The notes under the pieces: generated by a model
The model's database searches: none
What the model was told of the DNA's origin: nothing
The model's input: only the letters and a program-made list of their open reading frames with translations
Shown: positions 27,734 to 34,856 of the stretch, piece after piece
Layout of the letters: the number at the start of each line of letters is the position of its first letter
Numbering within the stretch: position 1 is the stretch's first letter
Made by a program: the position numbers and the translations under genes
DNA from: an uncultured Clostridia bacterium
GTDB lineage: Bacteria; Bacillota; Clostridia; Oscillospirales; Ruminococcaceae
Direction of reading: 5' to 3'
Assembly: GCA_947627875.1 (NCBI GenBank)
Contig: CANQXS010000011.1
Span: 23,697-87,696, forward strand
DNA: 64,000 nt

Positions 27734-28195
27734 ATGACTCTAACGCCAAAGGAAACCTCGCTGCTCAAGGACCTCAAAGGGCAGGAAAAGCTCTGCTGGG
27801 AGAAGTATGACAAATACAGCTGCGACGCCTGCTCCGACGAGCTGAAAAACCTGTTCGGTGAGATGGCTCAGACCGAAAGGCAGCACTACGACTCGATCAA
27901 TCAGATGCTTTCGGGAACGATCCCTCAGATGCCCACCGGCTTGCAGAACGAAAACAACAAGTGGTGCAAGAAGGTTCAGTATGCCGACGAGCAGTCGCGG
28001 GATATCGACAAATTCCTCTGCACCGATATGCTCGCCTCGGAAAAACACGCCTCTTCGCTTTACGACGTGAGCGTGTTCGAGTTCACCGACCCCGCCGCAA
28101 GAAAGGCTCTGAACCACATTCAGGCTGAGGAGCAGCAGCACGGCGAAAAGCTCTGGGCGTATATGTCGCAGAACGGGATGTATCCCAACGAATGA
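27734..28195 (+). CDS. CotF-like spore coat / ferritin-like protein
   Basis: 153 residues, mostly helical, matching the coat protein F family: LTPKETSLLKDLKGQEKLC, then ETERQHYDSINQML-type and EEQQHGEKLWAYM helices. These have a ferritin-like up-down arrangement, with His and Glu at possible metal positions. Presumably made late in sporulation or associated with the coat, but this is by family only. Start ATG after AAAGGAAGTG. Confidence 0.8.
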   Translation: MTLTPKETSLLKDLKGQEKLCWEKYDKYSCDACSDELKNLFGEMAQTERQHYDSINQMLSGTIPQMPTGLQNENNKWCKKVQYADEQSRDIDKFLCTDMLASEKHASSLYDVSVFEFTDPAARKALNHIQAEEQQHGEKLWAYMSQNGMYPNE

Positions 28196-28229
28196 CCAAG
28201 CCTTTTCCCCATTGACATAACACTTCTTA

Positions 28230-28255
28230 TGCCCCCGCTCCGGCGGGGGTACATA
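28230..28255 (+). terminator. Terminator of the CotF-like gene
   Basis: CCCCCGC and GCGGGGG form a GC-rich hairpin (TCCG loop), followed by TACATATTTT. Confidence 0.6.
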
Positions 28256-28262
28256 TTTTCCG

Positions 28263-28291
28263 TTGACTGCACCTCAAAAAAGTGTTATAAT
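28263..28291 (+). promoter_or_regulatory. Promoter of the Rrf2 regulator
   Basis: TTGACT (28263-28268), 17 bp, TATAAT (28286-28291), 21 bp before the TTG start. Confidence 0.8.
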
Positions 28292-28312
28292 TCGGTAAAA
28301 GGGGGTGCCGAA

Positions 28313-28723
28313 TTGAAAATAACTTCAAGATTCACCGTTGCGGTGCATACGCTCCTCGCGATCTACACCTTTCAGGGAGAGCACAAGCTCACCTCTGACT
28401 TCATCGCCTCGAGTACGGGCGTGAACCCCGTTATCGTGCGCAGAACGCTCCAAAGCCTCAAAGCTGCGGGGCTTGTAGACGTAAAAGCCGGAACCGGCGG
28501 AGCCGTACCCGTCAAGAAGGCGTCGGAGGTCACGCTGTATGACATCTATTCCGCTGTCGATTGCGTCGACGGGAACCTCTTTAACTTCCACGACAGCCCC
28601 AACCCCGACTGCCCTGTCGGCAGGAGCATTCACCGAGTCCTTGACCCGCGCCTTCAAAAGGCTCAGGAGGCTATGGAAAACGAGCTGAAAAGCGTCACTT
28701 TGGCTGAGCTCAGGATCGAATAG
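28313..28723 (+). CDS. Rrf2 family transcriptional regulator
   Basis: 136 residues. Winged helix with the recognition segment STGVNPVIVRRTLQSLKAAG and wing VKAGTGGAV typical of Rrf2. The iron-sulphur cysteine trio of IscR/NsrR is absent; only single cysteines occur (DCVDG, DCPVG), resembling the YwnA/CymR branch. TTG start after GGGGGTG. Palindromic TGTAA/TTACA sites lie in front of the next gene, a cupin, which may be its target (inference). Confidence 0.87.
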   Translation: MKITSRFTVAVHTLLAIYTFQGEHKLTSDFIASSTGVNPVIVRRTLQSLKAAGLVDVKAGTGGAVPVKKASEVTLYDIYSAVDCVDGNLFNFHDSPNPDCPVGRSIHRVLDPRLQKAQEAMENELKSVTLAELRIE

Positions 28724-28733
28724 CGCGCTCGGA

Positions 28734-28815
28734 GGGCGGAGCCCGTCCCGCTTCGCGGGACGTCCGGCAGCGCAGCTGCCGGACCGCCGGTCGAAGACCG
28801 GCGGGGGCTCCGCCC
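28734..28815. repeat. Perfect four-arm junction element
   Basis: An 11-bp outer stem (28734-28744 with 28805-28815, GGGCGGAGCCC) encloses three adjoining hairpins. These are 28745-28761 (7 bp, TTC loop), 28762-28784 (10 bp, GCA loop) and 28785-28803 (8 bp, GAA loop). Only the three triloops and base 28804 stay unpaired. There is no T-run, so it is not an ordinary terminator. It lies between the Rrf2 gene and the cupin promoter. Confidence 0.85.
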
Positions 28816-28850
28816 GAAGGCATTTGCAGCGCCTCTGCCGAAAAAAATTC

Positions 28851-28914
28851 GCTGTAACTATTGACATTACAGCAGCGCCGTGCTATAATATTGTTGTAAT
28901 CGAAACGGTTACAA
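28851..28914 (+). promoter_or_regulatory. Cupin promoter with two TGTAA palindromes
   Basis: TTGACA (28861-28866), 17 bp, TATAAT (28884-28889). Site 1, GCTGTAA...TTACAGC (28851-28873), covers the -35. Site 2, TTGTAATCG-AAA-CGGTTACAA (28894-28914), lies just after the transcription start. Both are placed where a bound repressor would block transcription. Confidence 0.75.
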
Positions 28915-28936
28915 TAATTTTACGGAGGTAAATGCT

Positions 28937-29287
28937 ATGGCAAACTATCAGAAATTAAACGTCACCGGAACCGAGCGCGTCGAGCTCCACGATAAAATCG
29001 GGCTCACCGGCGCCGAGATAAGCGTAAACGTGCTCCCCGCGGGAGCCTGCGTGCCTTTTGTTCACGCACATAAGCAAAACGAAGAGATCTATATCGTCCT
29101 CGAGGGCAGCGGAAAAATGGTCCTCGACGGCGAGAGCGTAGAGCTTTCGGCTAACGATTACCTCAGAGTCAGCCCCGCCGCAAAGAGGCAGATCTTCGCC
29201 GCCCAAGACAGCGCGATAAAATACGTCTGCATTCAGGTCAAGGAAAATTCCCTCGAGAATTACACCGCGACCGACGGAATTATGTAA
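28937..29287 (+). CDS. Small single-domain cupin
   Basis: 116 residues forming one cupin barrel. Motif 1 is visible as FVHAHKQNEEIYIVLEG (two His and a Glu for metal) and motif 2 as ANDYLRVSPAAKR, in which the usual second-motif His is replaced, so metal binding is incomplete or different. Function unknown; such cupins are often redox- or nutrient-responsive. Preceded by GGAGGTAA and two putative operators. Confidence 0.85.
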   Translation: MANYQKLNVTGTERVELHDKIGLTGAEISVNVLPAGACVPFVHAHKQNEEIYIVLEGSGKMVLDGESVELSANDYLRVSPAAKRQIFAAQDSAIKYVCIQVKENSLENYTATDGIM

Positions 29288-29299
29288 ATTTCCCCTCCC

Positions 29300-29340
29300 C
29301 GCTCAGAATTGTGCATCGTGCAGTTCTGAGCGATTTTTTA
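29300..29340 (+). terminator. Cupin terminator
   Basis: CGCTCAGAA pairs with TTCTGAGCG, with an inner TGCA-containing stem, followed by ATTTTTTA. Confidence 0.85.
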
Positions 29341-29407
29341 TGCCCTTTTGACGTTGTTCGCACCGAGAAAAATAACTATATGTCAATAATATATCACAAT
29401 TTGCCTA

Positions 29408-29458
29408 TTGACATTTGTCTCAAGATGAATATAATAATATATGAACAGTTATTCATAT
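29408..29458 (+). promoter_or_regulatory. Promoter and ArsR/SmtB operator of the metal operon
   Basis: TTGACA (29408-29413), 16 bp, TATAAT (29430-29435). Just downstream is an imperfect palindrome, ATATGAACAG-TTATTCATAT (29439-29458), close to the known CadC/SmtB operator (ATATGAA...TTCATAT). Confidence 0.8.
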
Positions 29459-29481
29459 GTTCATTATGAGGAGGAGATATT

Positions 29482-29862
29482 ATGAACGAAGACAAAGAGC
29501 TTCAGTGCGCCGAATGCCCCCACCACATCGAATGCGGCGGCAAGAACATTGAGCTCGTAAAGCGCCTTGCCGACAAGATGATAACCGAGGAGGAGGCATA
29601 TTTTGTCAGCGAGCTTTTCAAGGCTCTTTCTGATATGACCCGCGTGAGGATCCTTTTCTGCCTTCTGGGCGGAGAAATGTGCGTCTGCGACATACAGGAG
29701 CTCGTCGGCGTGAGCCAGTCCGCAGTCTCGCATCAGCTCCGCACACTAAAGCAGGCGGGGCTCGTGAAATACCGCCGCGAGGGGAAGTCGCTCTACTACT
29801 CCATCGCCGACGGTCACGTCTCAACGATGCTCGCGACCGGTCTTGAGCACATCTCGGAATGA
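29482..29862 (+). CDS. ArsR/SmtB family metal sensor, CadC-like
   Basis: 126 residues, winged helix. Metal ligands of both known sites are visible: the alpha-3 pair Cys67/Cys69 (MCVCDI) with N-terminal cysteines 9, 12 and 18, as in CadC for Cd/Pb; and the alpha-5 set Asp110, His112, His123, Glu126, as in SmtB/CzrA for Zn. It likely represses the following P-type ATPase until Cd, Pb or Zn binds. Own operator upstream. Confidence 0.92.
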   Translation: MNEDKELQCAECPHHIECGGKNIELVKRLADKMITEEEAYFVSELFKALSDMTRVRILFCLLGGEMCVCDIQELVGVSQSAVSHQLRTLKQAGLVKYRREGKSLYYSIADGHVSTMLATGLEHISE

Positions 29863-29882
29863 TTCGAAAGAGAGGGTTTTAT

Positions 29883-31772
29883 ATGGAAAACGAAAAAATC
29901 TGCGAGCCCGAGCGCTGCGTCTGCGAACACGATCACGGCTGCTCCTGCTGCGAAGAAAAGCTCAGCGGCGAGCGCGAGGAAGGCTCGGTAAAAATTCAGA
30001 TAATAAAGATAGCCGCCGCAGGAGCGCTCTTTGCGGGTTCGTTCTTCGTACCGATTCCGGTCGTGAAGCTGCTTATGCTCGTCGCCGCATACCTCATAGT
30101 CGGCGCAGAAGTCATAATCGGCGCAGTCCGAGAGCTTTTCACCGAATTTTCTATCGACGAGGAATTTCTGATGACGATAGCAACCGTAGGCGCCTTTGCG
30201 ATAGGCGAATCGACCGAAGCCGCGGCGGTAATGCTCTTTTATTCCGTCGGCGAGCTTTTGGAGGACATCGCCTGCGAGCGCTCGCGCCGCTCGGTCACTG
30301 CGCTTCTGGCTCTCAGGCCCGACAGCGTGACCGTTAAGCGCGGTTCGGAGCTCGTAAAGGTCCCCGTCGAGGAGGTCGTCCCGGGCGATATTGCCGTCGC
30401 GGTTGCGGGAGAGAGAATAGCCGCCGACGGAGTCATAATAAGCGGTGAGACCGCCATAGACAATTCCGCGCTGACCGGCGAATCCCTGCCGGTTCTCTGC
30501 GGGGTCGGCGATACGGTATACGGCGGAGGAATAAACACCTCCGGCACTATAGAGATAAAAGTCACAAAGCCCTACGGCGAATCCGGCGCGGCAAGGATAC
30601 TCGAGCTCGTCGAAAACGCTCAGGAAAAGAAGGCAAAGACCGAGCGCTTCATCACCCGCTTTGCAAAAAAATACACCTTAGCCGTGGTCGCGCTCGCGCT
30701 CGTCATAGCCTTTGTCTGCCCGATATTCACCGGCTACGCCGAAACCTTCACCGCTTGGTTCTACCGCGGGCTGACGCTGTTGGTGGTCTCCTGCCCCTGC
30801 GCGTTCGTGATCTCGGTCCCGCTGAGCTTCTTCGCGGGAATAGGCTGCGCCTCTCGCAACGGCATACTCATTAAAGGCACGTCTTCGATCGAAACGCTCT
30901 CAAAGCTCGGCTCGGTCGCGCTCGACAAGACCGGCACCCTCACTAAGGGCGACTTGAGCGTTATCTCGACCGAGGGAGGCAGCGAAGTCCTTAAGCTTGC
31001 GGCTTATGCCGAGAGCCGCTCGACCCACCCCATCGCAAAGGCAATAGTTAAGGCATACGGCGAAAAAATCGACGGCTCGCTCATCTCGGAGAGCGTCGAA
31101 CTGGCGGGAAAGGGCATCTCCGCAAAAATAGGCGGCGACGAGGTCTCGGTCGAAAAGGGTGAGAACGGCAGTGTCACCGTTATCAAAAACGGCGAAAAAA
31201 TCGGCAGCATTACCCTTGCCGACGAGCTCAAGCCCGACAGCCGCGACGCAGTAAAGGCTCTTGAAGCCCTCGGAATAGAGCGCATAACCGTTCTTTCGGG
31301 AGACAGCAGAGCCGCCGCGGAAAAAATCGCGGAGCAGGCGGGAATAAGCGACGTAAGGGCTGACCTCACGCCGGAGGAAAAATGCGTCGAACTTGAAAAA
31401 ATCATCGCCGAAAGCCGCGGAAAGACCGCTTTCGTCGGCGACGGGATAAACGACGCGCCGGTTCTCGCTCAGGCTGATATCGGCGCGGCAATGGGTGGTC
31501 TCGGCTCGGACGCCGCAATAGAGACCGCCGACGTAGTCATCCTCGACGACAGGCTCTCAAGGCTCCCGCTCGCGGTGAAAATCTCCCGCAGGACGATGAA
31601 AATCGTTTACCAGTGCGTGGCGTTCGCGTTCATAACGAAGCTCGCGATAATAGCCCTCGAGCTCTGCGGCTTAGCGGGAATGTGGGCGGCGGTCTTCGCA
31701 GACGTCGGCGTTACCGTCCTTGCGATACTCAACTCGCTGAGAGCGCTTAACTATAAGGTCAAGGCAAAGTAA
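29883..31772 (+). CDS. Heavy-metal P1B-type ATPase (Cd/Zn/Pb exporter)
   Basis: 629 residues. There is no full N-terminal metal-binding domain; instead a short Cys/His-rich tail (CVCEHDHGCSCC). Membrane metal site CPC in VSCPCAFV, phosphorylation motif DKTGT, HP motif in STHPIAKA, ATP motifs GDGINDAP. The last helix DVGVTVLAILNSLR has the Asp of the ZntA/CadA class. It pumps divalent soft metals out of the cytoplasm. An ATG 24 bp earlier overlaps the arsR stop, but 29883 has the ribosome-binding site AGAGAGGGT. Confidence 0.93.
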   Translation: MENEKICEPERCVCEHDHGCSCCEEKLSGEREEGSVKIQIIKIAAAGALFAGSFFVPIPVVKLLMLVAAYLIVGAEVIIGAVRELFTEFSIDEEFLMTIATVGAFAIGESTEAAAVMLFYSVGELLEDIACERSRRSVTALLALRPDSVTVKRGSELVKVPVEEVVPGDIAVAVAGERIAADGVIISGETAIDNSALTGESLPVLCGVGDTVYGGGINTSGTIEIKVTKPYGESGAARILELVENAQEKKAKTERFITRFAKKYTLAVVALALVIAFVCPIFTGYAETFTAWFYRGLTLLVVSCPCAFVISVPLSFFAGIGCASRNGILIKGTSSIETLSKLGSVALDKTGTLTKGDLSVISTEGGSEVLKLAAYAESRSTHPIAKAIVKAYGEKIDGSLISESVELAGKGISAKIGGDEVSVEKGENGSVTVIKNGEKIGSITLADELKPDSRDAVKALEALGIERITVLSGDSRAAAEKIAEQAGISDVRADLTPEEKCVELEKIIAESRGKTAFVGDGINDAPVLAQADIGAAMGGLGSDAAIETADVVILDDRLSRLPLAVKISRRTMKIVYQCVAFAFITKLAIIALELCGLAGMWAAVFADVGVTVLAILNSLRALNYKVKAK

Positions 31773-31780
31773 GCGGCATA

Positions 31781-31817
31781 AAAAATCTCTCCTTCGGAAA
31801 GCGGAGGAGAGATTTTT
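31781..31817. terminator. Bidirectional terminator
   Basis: AAAAATCTCTCC pairs with GGAGAGATTTTT between the convergent ATPase and ECF S-component genes. Confidence 0.88.
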
Positions 31818-31829
31818 GCGTTAAGTTTG

Positions 31830-32495
31830 TTATTTGTTTGCAATGTAGAGCCATACCGCGAGCGCAGATATCACGAGGAACACTGCCGCGATAGCAAGGT
31901 TTACATACCATTTTCTCTCGTGAGAGTCGCGCTCGGAGATTATATCGCGGAAATAGGTCGCCTTGAGCGGCTTGAGCAGTGCGAAATAGAGCGGCACCGA
32001 CACCGCGACGGCTATAATCGCGTTCACGGTAGAGGTCAAAAGGTTTGTAGCGGAAGCCGTTATCGCGGTCTGAACCGCCGAGTCGTAGGCAAGCCTCTGG
32101 ACGACGTAAGTCCTCGCGACATACAGGACAATGTATACCACCTGCCCGACTGCCGCGCTGACGGCGATATGAGCGGGCTCGCTGCCGAGCCTTTTCTCGC
32201 GCTTGGCAAGATATCCGCATATAAAGCCCATAGCGAATTTTGAAAGGAAGGTAAACGGCGCCGAGATTATATAAACAGGGTCGAGAAGGTCGTAGAGCCC
32301 TGCGCCTATCCCCGAGGCAAGCCCTCCCGCGAGCGGTCCGAAGAGAAGCCCAGCCAGCAGGCACATCGAGTTGCCGAAGTGGATACGCGTTATCAGAACG
32401 CCGTTCGGTATTTTTATCTGAAGGTAGTTTCCGACGAAGCAGAGCGCCGCCATAAGTCCGACGGCTACTATCGTCGCAAGTTTTTTGTTTTTCAT
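31830..32495 (-). CDS. ECF transporter S component (substrate unknown)
   Basis: 221 residues with about six helices and an S-component-like N-terminus (KLATIVAVGLMAALCFVGNY in part). The early part FGNSMCLLAGLLFGPLAGG faces the T subunit in such proteins. Substrate cannot be told from sequence; folate-, pantothenate- and similar-type S components share this look. ATG 32495 follows GAGGTG. It would use the ecfA1A2T module at 14.6-17.1 kb. No riboswitch recognised upstream. Confidence 0.75.
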   Translation of the reverse strand: MKNKKLATIVAVGLMAALCFVGNYLQIKIPNGVLITRIHFGNSMCLLAGLLFGPLAGGLASGIGAGLYDLLDPVYIISAPFTFLSKFAMGFICGYLAKREKRLGSEPAHIAVSAAVGQVVYIVLYVARTYVVQRLAYDSAVQTAITASATNLLTSTVNAIIAVAVSVPLYFALLKPLKATYFRDIISERDSHERKWYVNLAIAAVFLVISALAVWLYIANK

Positions 32496-32591
32496 AAATG
32501 TCACCTCGTTTATTTGATGACGCCATTATAGTCTCCCGTCGGCGGAAATGCAAATTTTCAAAATGAGACTGTAAAATTTTTACTTTTATGC

Positions 32592-32639
32592 AAAATAACC
32601 GCTCCGAGCCCCGAAAATATCGGGCGGAACGGTTATTTT
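32592..32639 (-). terminator. yebC terminator
   Basis: AAAATAACCG and CGGTTATTTT enclose an inner CCCG/CGGG stem; on the minus strand it ends yebC transcription. It is nearly symmetric, so it could also work on the plus strand. Confidence 0.7.
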
Positions 32640-32739
32640 CACAACAAATTCGGGCGGAGAAATTCTCGAAAATTCCCGCCGGAAAATTCGGCACAAAATC
32701 GAAAAACCGAGGTGCGGAATTTTTATGCAATAGGTAGAA

Positions 32740-33483
32740 TCAATCCTCTTCGGGCTCCTCGGGCATATCCCAGTTGTGGAAGACTTCCTGAACGTCGTCA
32801 TCGTCGTCGAGAGTGTCAAGAAGGAGGTTCATAAAGCGGATCTGGTCGGGGTCGGTGAGGGTGGTGTAGGTGGAAGGCACCATAGCGTCTTCGGCGGAAA
32901 CAACGGAATAGCCCAGCGCCTTGAGCGCCTCGGCGACCTTGAATACGTCGTTGGGCTCTGCGGTGACCTCAACGGAATCCTCTTCGACATTGAAGTCGGT
33001 AGCGCCCGCCTCGAAGCAGTCTTCCATAAGCTTGTCTTCGTCGCAGCCGTCGTTTTCGAGGACGATAACGCCCTTGCGGGTGAACATAAACGAAACGCAG
33101 CCGGTGGTCCCCATATTGCCGCCGAACTTATCGAAATAGTGGCGGACGTTGCCCGCGGTGCGGTTCTTGTTGTCGGTCAGACACTCTACGATAACGGCGA
33201 CGCCTCCCGCGCCGTAGCCCTCGTAGGTCATAGTCTCGTAGCTGTTCTTATCGGTATCGCCGGCAGCCTTTTTGATAACGCGCTCGATATTGTCGTTCGG
33301 GACGTTGTTTGCCTTTGCCTTCGAGATAAGGTCGCGCAGCTTAGAGTTGGAGGCAGGGTCTGCGCCGCCCTCCTTTACGCAAACGGTGATCTCTCTGCCT
33401 ATGCGGGTGAAGATCTTGGCCTTCGCGCCGTCGGCAGCCTCTTTTTTTCTCTTGATATTATTCCATTTTGAATGTCCGGACAT
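32740..33483 (-). CDS. yebC: YebC/PmpR family translational or transcriptional regulator
   Basis: 247 residues starting MSGHSKWNNIKRKKEAADGAK-type, cut to MSGHSKWNNI, with the conserved YEGYGAGGVAVIVECLTDN core in part. Acidic C-terminus (DDDDDVQEVF). Members act as DNA-binding regulators or help ribosomes through difficult peptides such as polyproline. The window encodes a protein rich in proline and threonine at 38.2 kb, which may be relevant. ATG 33483; upstream codons are not used. Confidence 0.93.
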   Translation of the reverse strand: MSGHSKWNNIKRKKEAADGAKAKIFTRIGREITVCVKEGGADPASNSKLRDLISKAKANNVPNDNIERVIKKAAGDTDKNSYETMTYEGYGAGGVAVIVECLTDNKNRTAGNVRHYFDKFGGNMGTTGCVSFMFTRKGVIVLENDGCDEDKLMEDCFEAGATDFNVEEDSVEVTAEPNDVFKVAEALKALGYSVVSAEDAMVPSTYTTLTDPDQIRFMNLLLDTLDDDDDVQEVFHNWDMPEEPEED

Positions 33484-33576
33484 AAAAATTGCTCCTATCA
33501 AAAATGATTACCGTATAATTATAGCACACAATTCGTGACTGGTCAAGAGCGATTGAAAAAGTTGGGGAACCGTATT

Positions 33577-34633
33577 TGTTAGAGTACAATACATCTTGTA
33601 CAAAGAAAATAAAAAAAGAAGAATGTGTCCAAGTGTGGTAAGATAAGATTGCCCACAAATCACTACCGCAAGAAAGGAAGCACATTCTTCATGAACAGTA
33701 TAACACAAGAGGCAAGGTATCGTCAATCCCTGATGAAATATGCAGAGAAATACGGAGTATCACGCGCAAGCAGGAAATACAATAGGGCACGGTCATATAT
33801 CTACTTTTGGAAATCGCGCTGGGACGGAACGGAATCGTCATTGGTAAATCAGTCCCGCAGACCTCATCATCACCCCAACGAGCATACTCCCGAAGAAATA
33901 GCTCTAATTAAGCGCTATCATCGCAGAAGCCCCGATTTAGGTCTTACCGAGCTTTGGCACAGGCTCAAAAAGAAAGGCTACTCTCGCCGTCCGGAGAGTC
34001 TTTACAGAGTTATGCGAAAGCTTGGAATGATTGAAGGTCCAAAGCCTAAGCAAAAGCGAAAATCAAAGCCTTACGAGCAGATGACGCACCCCGGAGAGCG
34101 TGTTCAGATAGACGTAAAGGTGGTTCCTCTGAAGTGTCTTGCAAATCCCGAAGAAAGACTGTATCAGTATACAGCGATTGATGAATACACAAGACTTAGA
34201 TATTTAGGTGCATATGCGGAACAGAGTACATATTCATCGGCGGATTTCTTAGAAAAAGTCTACAAGTGGTTCAAGAGAAAGGGAGTGACAATAGAATGCG
34301 TTCAGACCGACAACGGATTTGAGTTCACAAACAAATTTTCAAACAGCAAACGAGACTTACCGACAAGATTTGAGCTTACAGCGAAAAAACTCGGCATTCG
34401 GCACAAGCTTATTCGTCCCTACACTCCGCGGCACAACGGCAAGGTTGAGAGAAGCCACAGAGAGGATCAAAAGCGATTTTATGATTCACACCGCTTTTAT
34501 TCTCTCGCCGATTTTGGTGCGCAGCTCGCTGCGCACCAAACAAAATCCAATAATCGTCCTATGCGTCCGCTGCTCTTCCTCTCTCCTTCCGAATTCTTTT
34601 CTTTCACTGTACAACATCATTGACAAACTTACA
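33577..34633 (+). mobile_element. Insertion sequence, copy 2
   Basis: 1057 bp, same element as copy 1 in opposite orientation. Left end TGTTAGAGTACAATACATC, right end finishing GACAAACTTACA. It retains the 5 bp missing in copy 1, so it is the fuller version. The 26 bp just outside each end resemble the flanks of copy 1, not each other. Confidence 0.88.
33691..34623 (+). CDS. DDE transposase (IS481-like), copy 2
   Basis: 310 residues, nearly identical to copy 1 with about eight conservative changes (for example GYS/GYT, VTI/VTV). DDE residues D141, D207 and E253 are present. It ends inside the element (FTVQHH, then TGA), which is probably the native terminus. Start ATG after AAAGGAAG. A perfect hairpin (12-bp arms) lies in the coding region at 34513-34540. 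Confidence 0.9.
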   Translation: MNSITQEARYRQSLMKYAEKYGVSRASRKYNRARSYIYFWKSRWDGTESSLVNQSRRPHHHPNEHTPEEIALIKRYHRRSPDLGLTELWHRLKKKGYSRRPESLYRVMRKLGMIEGPKPKQKRKSKPYEQMTHPGERVQIDVKVVPLKCLANPEERLYQYTAIDEYTRLRYLGAYAEQSTYSSADFLEKVYKWFKRKGVTIECVQTDNGFEFTNKFSNSKRDLPTRFELTAKKLGIRHKLIRPYTPRHNGKVERSHREDQKRFYDSHRFYSLADFGAQLAAHQTKSNNRPMRPLLFLSPSEFFSFTVQHH

Positions 34634-34679
34634 GAAAGCGGTCTGCGCGATAACTTTTGATCTAATCTTCCTTCGCAAA

Positions 34680-34712
34680 GGAAAAGCAGCCGACCGCTGA
34701 GCGATCGGCTGC
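34680..34712 (-). terminator. htrA terminator
   Basis: On the minus strand GCAGCCGA...TCGGCTGC is followed by TTTTCC. A second hairpin, GCGCCCGA/TCGGGCGC (34779-34805), lies between it and the gene. Confidence 0.65.
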
Positions 34713-34856
34713 CTTCCGAGAGGGAAAAAATGAAAACAGCGCACTAAAAAATGCTGGAAGTGGGCTAAGGGGTGTGCCGCGCCCGAAGCCCGTGACCTCG
34801 GGCGCGCAAAAAGAAAGGGAAAATATGAAAAAGCAAAACTGGATGTCGTAATTAAA

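Noticed and set aside
28724..28850. Terminator of the Rrf2 gene
   Set aside because: The stems are strong but no T-run follows the structure, and its four-arm shape is not that of an intrinsic terminator.
32496..32591. Vitamin-sensing riboswitch before the ECF S component
   Set aside because: The leader is short and AT-rich with no aptamer-like fold; the only strong hairpin is the yebC terminator.
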